This document shows positions 33,245 to 45,033 of a DNA stretch of 64,000 bases, in pieces; positions within the stretch are counted from its first letter, which is position 1, and each line of letters begins with the position of its first letter. Where the stretch lies: positions 6,743,493-6,807,492 of the forward strand of contig OU612071.1 in NCBI GenBank assembly GCA_914767715.1, written 5' to 3'. Origin of the DNA: Membranipora membranacea. Taxonomy: Eukaryota; Bryozoa; Gymnolaemata; Cheilostomatida; Membraniporidae. Both the position numbers and the translations under genes were made by a program. Under the pieces are notes generated by a model, which worked only from the letters and a program-made list of their open reading frames with translations, was not told the DNA's origin and did no database searches.

Positions 33245-34364
33245 ATGGTATGCTCTACTTTTCAATACTGTCAGGTAAAGGTGGCAATGACAGGTGCGAC
33301 ATTATGCTCTTTTTTCACTTTCGCAAAGTAGGAGAAAGATTGATGTCATGTTTTACAGGCCAGTAAAAGTAGTCGACACTGCTGCTGTGCTTTTCGCTGT
33401 AGCAACACACCAATTAAGGATGCAAGCCTCACCTTCCACCGATTTCCGCCTCAGCAGGAACGCCGTGACAAATGGATCGAAGCAGTGTCCAGTAAAGATT
33501 GGAAACCGAGCACAAACTCTGTTCTATGCAGCAAGCATTTTGGAAAGGGTGCATACAGAGTGCCTCCTAACCTTCCAGGGAGACGGGCTATGCTCTACCC
33601 GAATGCAGTGCCTACTATGTTTCCGGAGTTTCCTGCGTATCTACGACCCACACAACCCAAAAAACGTAGAGTGTTAAGCAGAGACGCTGCAAACCCCCCA
33701 CCCCCGAGTTCCAGCGCAGAAACTGGTGAGGATTTACATACTGTGCAAACAGATACAGTTCCTGCTGAAGCAGCAGAACCTGTAGTTCCAGATATACCCT
33801 TAATACTGAGTAGCGATGCGCCGCAGGAGGTGCGTGGGCAAAAGAAGACAACTCCTGAAGCCAAAGTTCCGAAACAAAGGAGGCGAATAAAGGCATTGCA
33901 GCAACGCATACGCAGATTTGAGAAGAAGGAGAGAGTACAATGTAACATGATAGGTATCTTAGACATGTTCAGACTGTAGAGATTCACTTATAGATACAGA
34001 CACTAACAACCCGAATGATGATACTACACTGGTGTCCGTCAAGAATAGGGGCGGGCTTGTAGTACTTTCTCCCAACACAAAGAAGCTCTTCGTTGTGAGC
34101 GAGCAACTGCTCCGCAATTATATAACATGCAATCGTGTTGACACAAACATACTTATCAAAACCATAAACAGAGTCCTCAACCATATTCTTTTAGGAAATT
34201 TGCATGGATTTATGAAATGTGCTGCGCATTCCACTTCAACAATCAGATCCCTTATCCACCGATACATAATGATACGAGTTCATTACGAAACCCAGAAGAT
34301 AACATCAGAGAAAAATGAAAACATCCGATCTAAACTCAATAGATTGGTAAATAAGCATCAGTAA
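33245..34364 (+). CDS. THAP-domain protein with P-element-like C-terminus
   Basis: Exons 33245-33274 (MVCSTFQYCQ), 33359-33953 and 34000-34364 join in phase to 329 residues. The N-terminus is a THAP zinc-binding domain. It has CCAFRC, the conserved Phe-His-Arg-Phe-Pro run (FHRFP), the W of DKWIEAV, CSKHF and the AVPTMF box. A Pro/Ser linker and a basic coiled-coil (KQRRRIKALQQRI) follow. The last exon carries a stretch typical of the C-terminus of P-element/THAP9-like transposases: RGGLVVLS, then the basic IRVHYETQK...NIRSKLN. The DDE core is missing, so this is a deletion derivative or a domesticated DNA-binding protein rather than an active transposase. An alternative unspliced end gives a stop at 33979. 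The region from 33,701 on is duplicated at 35,211. Confidence 0.75.
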
Positions 34365-34962
34365 CTGGTCTATCTATGCATATCATGATATAAAGTACGC
34401 AACTCGTACTTCTAGTGGTACTTCTGGATGTTCAGTTGCATAGTAAGAATAAGACTTCTCATTTATTATTACAACCAATACAAGACACATTTTTATCTTC
34501 ACTTTTGCTCCTTGCTATAATGTATCAACATTTACAGATATTGCCGACTTCTAATGGTTGTATCTCATTCAATATTTAAGCTAGAGATAGTATTCAGAGA
34601 CTATGGCGTTGCTTGGTACATCACCTTTCAGATCAAATTAACTTGTAGGCATCGCTACGATATCTCTATGAGAAAAATGCCATTATAGCTAATAATCAGT
34701 CACGCTCATATAGTAAAAGCATTCATTGCAGCATGCACTGTGCACAACACAGTATCGTTGTGTCATTGGGGAATTCTAGTTATTATAGGCCTCACTGCTC
34801 ACTGTATAAGCTCTATATCTGTCACCTGTCTAGGTTTATTATTAGTAGGTCTATGGTTATGACTAAAATCAATGCTCTGATCAATGAATTAGTTCATTGC
34901 TCTGATGATGATCTATAATTCAAGACCTTAGTTCTATAGGGAAGGCATTGCTGCCAATATAA
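33701..34962 (+). repeat. 1.26-kb duplication, copy 1
   Basis: This block matches 35211-36472 at an offset of 1,510 bp with only a handful of substitutions (for example in AAAGGCATTG/AAAGACATTG and AATAGATTGG/AATAGCTTGG). It covers the 3' half of the THAP gene and about 600 bp beyond it. Confidence 0.93.
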
Positions 34963-35210
34963 AACTAACAAAAATGGAGATATGGAGGCACACAAACCCA
35001 ACGGTAATATTTCGCACCCTCGAGGGCATTCAACTCCCCTACCATGTTTTCATACTTGCCACCTTGTAGCCAAATAAAGCAATGTGTCAGGTGGCTCAAA
35101 TATTAATTCAGATATTCAAAGTTAAAATATTGTAGGTGTCCAAAAATCAAATGTTAACGAAGGAGTATACTAGGTCTTTGACAGGTATAATAGTAATCTT
35201 AGCCCCCCCC

Positions 35211-36472
35211 CTCCCGAGTTCCAGCGCAGAAACTGGTGAGGATTTACATACTGTGCAAACAGATACAGTTCCTGCTGAAGCAGCAGAACCTGTAGTTCCA
35301 GATATACCCTTAATACTGAGTAGCGATGCGCCGCAGGAGGTGCGTGGGCAAAAGAAGACAACTCCTGAAGCCAAAGTTCCGAAACAAAGGAGGCGAATAA
35401 AGACATTGCAGCAACGCATACGCAGATTTGAGAAGAAGGAGAGAGTACAATGTAACATGATAGGTATCTTAGACATGTTCAGACTGTAGAGATTCACTTA
35501 TAGATACAGACGCTAACGACCCGAATGATGATACTACACTGGTGTCCGTCAAGAATAGGGGCGGGCTTGTAGTACTTTCTCCCAACACAAAGAAGCTCTT
35601 CGTAGTGAGCGAGCAACTGCTCCGCAATTATATAACATGCAATCGTGTTGACACAAACATACTTATCAAAACCATAAACAGAGTCCTCAACCATATTCTT
35701 TTAGGAAATTTGCATGGATTTATGAAATGTGCTGCGCATTCCACTTCAACAATCAGATCCCTTATCCACCGATACATAATGATACGAGTTCATTACGAAA
35801 CCCAGAAGATAACATCAGAGAAAAATGAAAACATCCGATCTAAACTCAATAGCTTGGTAAATAAGCATCAGTAACTGGTCTATCTATGCATATCATGATA
35901 TAAAGTACGCAACTCGTACTTCTAGTGGTACTTCTGGATGTTCAGTTGCATAGTAAGAATAAGACTTCTCATTTATTATTACAACCAATACAAGACACAT
36001 TTTTATCTTCACTTTTGCTCCTTGCTATAATGTATCAACATTTACAGATATTGCCGACTTCTAATGGTTGTATCTCATTCAATATTTAAGCTAGAGATAG
36101 TATTCAGAGACTATGGCGTTGCTTGGTACATCACCTTTCAGATCAAATTAACTTGTAGGCATCGCTACGATATCTCTATGAGAAAAATGCCATTATAGCT
36201 AATAATCAGTCACGCTCATATAGTAAAAGCATTCATTGCAGCATGCACTGTGCACAACACAGTATCGTTGTGTCATTGGGGAATTCTAGTTATTATAGGC
36301 CTCACTGCTCACTGTATAAGCTCTATATCTGTCACCTGTCTAGGTTTATTATTAGTAGGTCTATGGTTATGACTAAAATCAATGCTCTGATCAATGAATT
36401 AGTTCATTGCTCTGATGATGATCTATAATTCAAGACCTTAGTTCTATAGGGAAGGCATTGCTGCCAATATAA
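35211..36472 (+). pseudogene. Duplicated 3' half of the THAP gene
   Basis: Near-identical copy of 33701-34962. It keeps the Pro/Ser linker, the coiled coil and the P-element-like C-terminal exon (35510-35874), but the THAP zinc domain and first exon are absent. The open frame reaches back to 35136, so a transcript could still encode a THAP-less protein. The copy ends within about 20 bp of the start of the caspase-block duplication at 36489, suggesting one complex rearrangement. Confidence 0.8.
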
Positions 36473-36488
36473 TACTATCATCAAGTAT

Positions 36489-39400
36489 AAAGACAATGTA
36501 TCACAGAATCAGACCTTTATAGTTCATTAGTTACCTTGAGAACTTGTTTGGCAGCAGCATGGTTTTCAGAATCGTTTTGTGTCGTCTTTGAGGTTGTGTC
36601 CTTGCATGCAGCATCCATATAGGCTAATGTTGCTTTAGCTTCTATGCAACTTGTCTTGTCTCCTGATTCAATACACTCAGATTTAGCTATCTCATGGTGT
36701 TTCTACGGACAAACAAAAGTGATTGTGAACAATTGTACAACCTGTGCCTTACAGATTTGTCCAGATGAAACACTTACAAGGAATATCGAAATGAATGCTA
36801 TTAGTGATTCATGGATCAAAAGTTCGATAAAGTTATACACCGATGGGAGAGCAAAGATAAGTCCTCTTTTCCGAGGTTATTGGTCCATTAGACTTTTTAC
36901 CTGGCAAGAGACACTGTATTCAGTTTCCTCACAAGAACACAGGGACTCTTTCTTGCTGACTGATTTAGTCTCCTGCACTCCTCTTCTTTTATGTAAAAAC
37001 CCTTCACCATCGTCATCATTTGAGGATAATCTCGCGGAGAAGGCTCCAGCAACTAGTGATGCTTGCAGTATGTTGCGAAACTACAAGAGTATCAAAGGAA
37101 ACACTTTTCTAAAAGTAAACATCAAAATAGCGATACGATACTCGATTATAAGTAGAATTTAACAAATCCTTAACCAGATTTAAAAATAAACCTCGGAAGA
37201 TAATTTAAGGATTCCATTATAAATGCCTTTTTTCTAGGACATGAAAAAAGGACATCTCAAATTCATTCAGTGCACTGGAACTCAATTATCTAACCTAGCT
37301 GAAAAAAACCCAAAGAAAAACACGAAAATCTGGCCACTACCTGCCAATTTGCTCCACAAATGAAGATATTTTTCTTGACCCTGCTAAAACTATAGACATA
37401 AGACATTAAGCGCTTATAGGTTATTTTTGTCCTTGCACTTACTTATTATTGAGTTAAGTGATTTTCTTACTGAAAAGTATTTACAGAAAGTTAATATCAA
37501 AAGACATTTTATCAACTCTCAGCCTTCTCTCTTTGCTCTTGATTCTCTACCTCAGCAACCGGTGGAAGGATTAAATCTTTCTTTAGTGAGTGTCGGAGGT
37601 CGACAATCTGTTTTGGGAAATCTGAGGCCATTGTAGAAATTGCCTTGTTGATCAAACTTCTAAGTTCTGTTTTGCCATCAGCCCTCTCCAGTTGACCTGA
37701 AAGATGCTCCACTAGCAGTCCTCTTTCAGACAGACCATGAGCTACTGATGACACAATGTTGAAGAACTCCTTCTCAACTGGACGACCACGTCGAGCCATA
37801 TCCATATGATTACTACTTGGAGAAGCGGCTATATGCTGACATGCTTGAATTATAACCACCTGCTCGAAATAATTGAAATTTGCTTGTTGTAAAAGATAAT
37901 ACAGTAGTATTTTGAAAACTTGCAATTGATGATTCAGATAACAGGGATTGCAGAATCTCTTAGTTGTCTTCTTCCAATAAATGAAAATGACATTAGAAAA
38001 GACAACCGAAAAGATTAAAATTAACCGAAACGTGATACAAGATCATTTCTTGGAAGAGAGAAGTCGTTGTATCTTGTATTGCGTCAAGTTCCTGTACAGA
38101 TTATGCAACCTCTCTAATGATGATCAATTAGCTTAGCAACATGCCATAACAAACGTTTATAAATTGTTCATGTTTAGAGAGGATGCACAATATCTATCAT
38201 ATCTATCTGTACTTGAAATTATCTTCACTTATCATGCCACCTGGTTTCATATTCTTGATCACTTTTTGACATCAACCTGATTTAAAGTTACATGCTCATG
38301 ACAATAGAAAAGACAATCTCATATAGTTAATCATGATGTACCTGGGCGCTTAGAGGTTCTCGTACAATATTGAACCTGAAACAAGATGGTTTCCGGGAAC
38401 AATAAGTTATCGTATCTTATATGGTATCATACACAGATTTTGCAACCTATCTATTACGCAACTCCCCACTTACCAATGGTATATGGCCTGGCATGCCATT
38501 GTGAAGCTGCTGAATGACGTTATCTATAGGCAGACCAACATCATCCTCATCATATATCATGCCCATTTTCCCATGATTGTCACAATGAAGAGTGAACAAT
38601 CCTTGTGTGTTTGTATCTCACGCAATTTTCCTCGAATTACTCCTTGAAGATATTCTTGCTTGTACCATTCCACAACGTCGATGGCTCCCCCGCTCTTTTC
38701 CAATGTATGAACTAGATTTTCTGATTCTTCTTTTGCGCCTGGTCTGTTGTGAGGATTCCACAAGATGAGTGATTTGATATTTGATAGCCTCTGGTCGAAT
38801 GGAACGATATAGCGGTGCTTGCAAGACTCGGACAGCCTTTCGATCATTTCACCAGTCATTGGTTCATTGTCAATGAGGTTATCAAAGACATACTGTGGCC
38901 CTGTGGAAGACAATGTACCGATTAATGGCCTTTAAAATAAACCTCTTTTCGGACATGATGCCCTTCATGAGTGTACCGCAAGCACCAGTTAATATTTTTG
39001 CTCAGACCGGCGGGTAGGAGGAAAAGAGCCAATGCAAGGTCGGATGGTACTTTCCTGAAGGAACCTATTGATATAGTGAATGTTAAAGTAATGAATTTTC
39101 ACTTTCTCTATATCTCACTAGGTACATCCAGTGACCTGCCATTGGCGCTCCTTCCTTCCAAACAGCTAATCAGATCAGAGCAAACCCTGAGATACATTAT
39201 TAGTTAATATATACCCCAGTGACCTCAATAATCATGATCAACGATAACGGAATGAATGATGAAGGATGAATGGAGCTGAACCTTCAGACAGTTTGACACA
39301 CATTGTCTTTATGCCTTCCACTTACCTGAATCAAAGTTGGCCATCTAAATCCCAGCAATATCTTGACTTCACTAGAATCAGACCAATGTCTTGTATTTCT

Positions 39401-40277
39401 CACTCTGAATTAAGATGAGGGGAGATAAACATAGAATACAATATATTACAATTGCTGTCTCAATTTTTTAGGGTAAAAGCTTCTTCTGACCTTATATGGA
39501 TCATAATCTCGGAAAAGTTTGACGCAGGGATTTCATAAACATCAATCACAAGAGTTGTTCCAATCAGAGCCTGAAGACAAAGAAAATAATATGTTGAATT
39601 TTAGTTCATCGATTTTACATTGTTTATTTTGAATGAATGGCATTCATATCAAATATCCAAGCTCTCTGGTTGCGGCTAGGTTGATTGCAAAGATGAAACA
39701 TATACTTTTATGCGATACACATTATAAGCGCTGTAATCTTTTACAAACTAGAGCATTAATCGTAAGATTGCGGCATATTATACAAAACACCCTGTAGTAT
39801 TTAAGTTTTTTTTCTTCTTGCACTTCCCATTTTCTTTTTTTATATAACTTTAGTGGTAACTAAATCTACATATATATATATATTCTTTAATATGAAGAGT
39901 TTTCTCATTCTATGCAATCCTAAATGACGAAAAGCTGACTCTCGTTCCAGGTTCAGGGACTTTATAAAAGCCGCTGACTACCAAGCGGTTCAATGAGTGA
40001 TTCCTGCAAGTGCACCATCAGATACCATTTGATTGACCAACACCAAGCTCTGATATTCTTTCGCCGCAAGGCTATAAAATAACCCTGCATGATAATGAGA
40101 GGTTTGCTATCAAGAAGTGGGACTGTACTTTAATTTAGTATATATATTTCTTACTTGGATTTTTATATTGCATTGTTATAATATTTTGTCCTCAGACTAG
40201 GCGGTTGAATCGGACTAACAGTCTGTAAATATATTCCCTAATTGTTTTCGGACAAGACTAGTTTTAGGTTGCTTCCA
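36489..40277. repeat. Segmental duplication, copy 2
   Basis: Collinear copy of 28912-32697. It includes two exons of the neighbouring unknown gene (about 36540-37090) without its last two exons, the broken caspase, and the upstream region. Confidence 0.9.
37512..39344 (-). pseudogene. Caspase pseudogene
   Basis: Copy of the caspase at 29932-31792 with exons 39326-39344, 38474-38900 and 37512-37859. A 7-bp deletion in exon 2 removes part of the SHG codons: the product reads TIMGKWA and stops, so the catalytic His and the rest are lost. Exon 3 keeps QACQH but has lost 24 bp, deleting eight residues in the small subunit (FFNI directly followed by VSSVAHG). The loss of function is clear in this copy. 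A truncated 125-residue N-terminal product could still be made. Confidence 0.85.
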
Positions 40278-40829
40278 TAGACTTAATAATAAACCTTGAC
40301 TGAAGTGAGGCACTTAATTATGGTGATGCGACGTCACTGGAGGGTGTAGAAACAGGGCTTTTTACTCATAGCTATCATTGATTTATCGGTCCCAGCTCTG
40401 GTTAGACGTTGATAAATCCACTGTCTTCAATCAGAATTTGAGTTTGAAAATTGCAATAGATTTAACAGCTTCTGGCGATCATTTTGATAGTCTGTTTAGC
40501 TTTGTAGCTTAAATATTATCCAAAGAGCAAGCTATTGCAGACAGTGCATAGACTAAAAGCTATAATTTTTTTGCAGTTTCAGCCCTGATTTAAAGTTTAT
40601 TTCCTTATCGATTTCAATGGAATTTTGAGTTTGAACATTGCAACAGATTCAGTAGCTTGTGGATATCATTATTTTGTCTCAAGTATAACCGGGAATAACT
40701 GAGGAAGCAAGCAATTGAATTTACTTTGTGAATACGTGGCACAATTACCAAAGAAAAAAACTAATTTCATTTTTGCTTTTTTGCTCATTTTGAGCAAGAC
40801 AAGACATTTATTTTAGGGTTCGGGACAGC
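40278..40829. other. Short intergenic stretch
   Basis: No gene, RNA or repeat is supported. Related short segments (GAGTTTGAA(A/C)ATTGCAA(T/C)AGATT at about 40440 and 40627) hint at an old internal repeat. Confidence 0.35.
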
Positions 40830-41840
40830 TGCTACATCATTTATTTCCCTCTCTAAGTTTATATTTGAGACCTATCCTTATGCTAAGTATATTCGTGGGT
40901 ATCAACTAGGACAGGACATTATTGAGATATTGTTTTCAAAGAACTCCAAGCTCCTCTGCAAACTGTATAGAATTAGATTTAACTAAGAGAGAAGGCACCC
41001 TCGGCTTAGTGTTTTTCATGTCAATTAAAAAAGGAAACACAATTCTAATGGAGATGATGAGTGGAGGGATGAGATTCTTGATGACGAGCAAGATACACAA
41101 CTAGAGATCACCATCTCAAAGCCGATAGAAGACATATCATATTACATATATAAGATTATAATTTATCAAAGGTAAATTCCGCATTAACTGGATTCTCAAA
41201 CATCATTTGTTAGATTATACCCACATCACCATCTCCCCTACTATTCATCCAGACGCAGAAATTTATGTCATGGACATAACAATATTATTAAGTCGAGGGA
41301 TTATGCCGTTTTTTCATAGAGAAACAGGAGACCAGTCTGCAGTAATAAGCTGTAACATTCTTGGAATTTTGATTTACTTACAAATTTGATTTCCAGAAGG
41401 GTATGTCATCAGATCTTTGAAACTACAGTGTTCTGACTGCTATAAGTCACTGCTCGTCAGCCCTGATCAGTACACAGGTAAAACCTCAAAAGATGACATA
41501 ACACTTGTACCCACCAAAGATCGAGGGGGTCTAACAACTGGCTCAAGATTTGTAAAGACGCTATGTGTAGGTCTAAGTAACCACATTGAAATCAATGGTG
41601 TTGATTCCAATATTGTCAGGGTGTGCGGCAGTAAAGTTCTTACCCATGTTTAATTCGAAAATGTGAATATATCTGTGTCATGCATCCTTCATAGTACTAC
41701 TCTGATAAAACGTATTGTGCACAGATAATTACTAATCCATATTCACTACGAAACAGAGAAAAGTGCTACCCTGAAGAACGACAATATACGATCGAAACTT
41801 AACCACCCTTTTGATCTTCAAGCATCGATAGTTATGGAAT
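40830..41840 (+). pseudogene. P-element-like transposase remnant
   Basis: Three coding pieces appear in the order expected for the C-terminal part of P-element/THAP9-like transposases. 40830-40994 contains YQLGQDIIEILFSK, like the SQDHLE-type motif. 41395-41655 follows a splice acceptor TTTCCAG and reads GYVIRSLKLQCSDCYKSLL...TKDRGGLTTG. About 41735-41810 has IHYETEKS...NIRSKLN. The last piece is close to the end of the THAP protein at 34364. Stops and a frame break separate the pieces, so it is dead. It shows that the THAP gene and this debris derive from the same transposon lineage. Confidence 0.55.
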
Positions 41841-42279
41841 GATATATTTGATTTAAAAATTATACATCTGTTGAACTCATTCGCTATATATCTACGCTGT
41901 ATAATAATAAAAATAAAACAGGAGTATTTGAAATAAAACAAAGGTACCCCTCTCTAGTCTGCCAATAATTGCGTCAGCAGGGGCGTCAGCAGGTGTGTCA
42001 GCAAGGGGGTTCAGCCTGTGCAAACAAACACCCCCTGAGCACATCAAAAAAAATTTTGTTTAGACTTTTTCGAAGTTGATAGAGTTATCTTCCCTAATTC
42101 AATTGTCATGGGAAATAATACAAATGTGCATAATGCATTCACTGTAATAACCCATGTTTCGGGTTTGATAAGATAATAATTAGGTTGGGGGTGTTCACAA
42201 CACCCATTCATTCACAATGATTTGACTTTGACTTGTTTGGCTAACAAATTCATCACATCTGAGAAAACACAAAAAAGAT

Positions 42280-42627
42280 GGTACTCACCCCTATTGGACC
42301 GATGATGGGCCTGTTGAACCACTGCTCAAAAAAAAAAAAAATTATAAATCTGATCAAAAATAAGATAGGAAAGATGTATGTATGTCCATGTTGGCAGTAG
42401 AAATGTGCAGTAAAAAAGGATGAAATTTCAATTGGTGCTCTTTCTAGGCCTTTAAAAAAGTTGGCAATGCGCAGGATTTGACAGAAGTGATATATATTTG
42501 AAATACAGGTTTCTGGCTACATTTTGGGTGGTTATTTATGGTGAGTATCACGAGCAGGCCTTTGGAGCTAGCAAGACAGCATGATTCATATATAACACAA
42601 TGGGGAAATAAATAGAGGTGTTGTACC
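42280..42627. mobile_element. MITE copy 1 (GGTAC ends)
   Basis: Starts GGTACTCACCCCTATT and ends AATAGAGGTGTTGTACC. It aligns with 45037-45503 but lacks an internal piece of about 110 bp. No target duplication remains (left GAT, right TAA). Confidence 0.7.
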
Positions 42628-42648
42628 TAATAGTAGGATGTGCAGACA

Positions 42649-43104
42649 ATGCAGACGAAACAGTTAAAACACAAACAAACCAATTTATATAAAATGGCTA
42701 ATTTCAATGTGTGGCATAGTGAGTTTATGGCATGGGTGGAAGCTGGTGGCCCTGTTGGGGACTGTCTGGTATGGACTGGGGCCACATCATCCAGGGGGTG
42801 TGGGAAGATGAGAGTGAGGTGGACAGATGGTCAGAGTAGAGTGAAGGGGGTGCATGAGCTTGGGATGATGTGTGCTCTCCAGACCACACAGTTCCCATAT
42901 GGGCACAATGTTTCCCATCTGTGCCACAACAGGCTGTGCATCACAGTTGGACATTTGTCCCTAGAACCAAATTGGGCCAACAGCCAGAGGGCCAGTTGCC
43001 TCAGAGAGCACCTGCTATGGCCAACCTGGTTTCATGAGATGTATTCTCTAACCACAGGTAGGACTATTTATGCAATACATTGCACTCAGGACAAACAGGC
43101 ATGA
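42649..43104 (+). CDS. HNH/His-Me-finger endonuclease-like protein
   Basis: A 151-residue frame. It has the zinc-binding fold seen in homing-endonuclease-like His-Me finger proteins: CLVWTGATSSRGCGKMR, then HELGMMCAL, then SHLCHNRLC and HLSLEPNWANSQRASC. The His of SHLCHN would be the catalytic residue, with the Cys and His residues binding zinc. Such domains nick DNA and occur in mobile elements. An alternative start is the second ATG at 42694 (MANFNV). It begins 21 bp after the end of the MITE at 42280-42627. The C-terminus runs into a minisatellite, so its last residues may be spurious or spliced off. No partner gene is visible. Confidence 0.6.
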   Translation: MQTKQLKHKQTNLYKMANFNVWHSEFMAWVEAGGPVGDCLVWTGATSSRGCGKMRVRWTDGQSRVKGVHELGMMCALQTTQFPYGHNVSHLCHNRLCITVGHLSLEPNWANSQRASCLREHLLWPTWFHEMYSLTTGRTIYAIHCTQDKQA

Positions 43105-43107
43105 ACC

Positions 43108-43282
43108 CAAACCCCAATTCTTGAGCCCCAAACCCCAATTCTTGAGCCCCAAACCCCAATTCTTGAACCCCAAACCCCAATTCTTGAACCCCAAACCCCA
43201 ATTCTGGATGCCCAAACCCCAAATCTTGAGCCCCAAACCCCAATTCTTGAGCCCCAAACCCCAATTCTTAAGCCCCAAACCC
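43108..43282. repeat. 21-bp minisatellite
   Basis: About eight copies of a 21-bp unit (CCCCAAACCCCAATTCTTGAG) with small changes. It is open in several frames, which creates spurious repeat-protein frames on both strands. Confidence 0.93.
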
Positions 43283-43433
43283 TTGTTTCTCATTTCTTAT
43301 TGATAACAAACGAGTTTAAACTTGTCGGGCAAGTTCAGACATGTTTTATTATGTATTGAAATATTGATATTAGAGGCATGTAGCATGATGTGATATACTG
43401 AAGTAGGTTTTAGTATATAATATCAGTGGCAAG

Positions 43434-44555
43434 CTAGGTGGGCAGTTGAAACGGGTCATTTTGACCCTTGCAGTAGTCATGCTCATTGTTCTGAACTAGC
43501 TTTTGCTTTAACCAGGCATTGGCTGCCCTCATTCGAGTGGCAGCCCTCCTCCTCTTATGGCTTTCTGTTATCTGGTGGGTCTTGGAACGAGTTATGCTTT
43601 TCTGTTGCCCCATGATGCGTCTCACAGCAGGTCTGCTCAGGGGGCAGCCGATGTCACCTAGCTTGGTAATGACAGACGAATGGCCATTGTTATGTCTGGA
43701 GACGGCGCTTAGAGCGATAGAGAGATAGTTTTAAGCATAAAGAATGTTTTTTGGCATATTTTTACTAAGCATTCTATTGAACGCCTCATTCTTTTGAGTG
43801 CTGAAGCTGTTAGCTGTGGCTCTTAGTGCACATTTGTGCAATCGTATGTTGAATATGTCCGACAGCTTCTGGCGCTCTGCATCCGTGCAATTTAGTTCAG
43901 CCACCCCAGCAGCCCGGTAGAGTGAGCTGCTTAGCATCCATGATTTATCAGGCAAACCTGAACATACGCTGCCAACAACTTGACGGCACAAACTGTCTTC
44001 TGATGTCTGCAGCCATCAGTTTTACACTTCATGCTAAGTTACATGACAACCCTTTCCTGCTGACAATATCCAATGTTACAAAGCATTTTTGACAATCTAA
44101 CTTGTTGTGTTGTAGCTGAAAGTCATTCACTGCAGCAGTCAAAAGATCGAAATTGATGATGGTGTTCCCCGATTTTGCAGACTCTCTATTGTGAGAAGAC
44201 TCGGCTGCCAGCATGCGACGAGGATGCAGAAGACACATATCAGAAACAGGACCCCTAGCAGTCTTTACAGCCAGGCATCTATAATGAAATAGCGAAAACA
44301 GACAATATACAACACATCTGATATATATATAACATCTGTATAATATATATGACACAGTAAGCTTTGTGTTTTGAGTGAAGAATAGCTAACTCACCCTTTG
44401 CGCTCCTCAACAACACGCTCATAGGTATTTTCATCAAGGGACACATCCCTGCGAGGGCTCTGACATGTGATTTTCTTCCCCGCTCGTCGGGGATCGAAAC
44501 CGGCATGAAAGCCAGACAATTTGTTTCTAGTACGTTTTTTACTGGCATTTGGCAT
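43434..44555 (-). pseudogene. Internally deleted transposase-like gene
   Basis: Exon 1 (44395-44555) starts MPNASKKRTRNKLSGFHAG and ends at GTGAGT in phase 2. Exon 2 (from 44278, after acceptor TTATAG) completes the codon and reads CLAVKTARGPVSDMCLLHP down to about 44029. The frame then meets CKTDGCRHQKTVC, is shifted, and continues LCRQVVGSVCSGL...STQKNEAFNRML. An in-frame TAA (43731-43733) follows, and the last part is NYLSIALSAVSRHNNGH...NDPFQLPT. By memory the two ends match the N- and C-termini of long uncharacterised transposase-like proteins in fishes and invertebrates whose middle, catalytic part is missing here. One frameshift and one stop make it non-functional. Class uncertain, possibly Mutator-like. 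Confidence 0.6.
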
Positions 44556-45033
44556 GATGGATTATCAAGTGAAAGTATGTTGAGGCTGGAGGCCATATCT
44601 CCTCCGTCACTGCCTGGTTACGGAGGCCATATTACCTCCATGAATACCAGTTTATTAATCACAAATTGGAGTTATCTCCCCACTCGACAGGGGCATATAA
44701 TTTCCATGTGACATGGTTAGATTATAAGATACGCTCAAAATTGCTTCTTTTGTATTATTGAAGACACACAATGCTGTTGATCTGGACCCATACCAACAGG
44801 ATACGACTGATGTAGTTGATACGCTCGTAGTATTGTCATATGACATATGGGAGACAAACGAGGGAGCAAAACCTGTCAAGGTGAGTTTTGAGGTAAAGAT
44901 GTACTGTCCTTAAGGCGGCAATTGTCAGTCTGGTTATGGACGGATCGCCTCCGAACTTCGCATGCTGCAAGGGCACTAACTGAAGTCTTGTATGAGTGGT
45001 TTTGATGAACCATGGTAAATAAGCGCGCTCCTA
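44556..45033. other. Short intergenic stretch
   Basis: No exon or repeat is supported. It separates the broken transposase gene from the MITE at 45037. Confidence 0.35.

Noticed and set aside
43108-43282. Telomeric repeat tract or repeat-protein genes on both strands
   Set aside because: The unit is 21 bp with an AATTCTTGAG spacer, not a telomere unit, and frames on both strands are open only because of the repeat.
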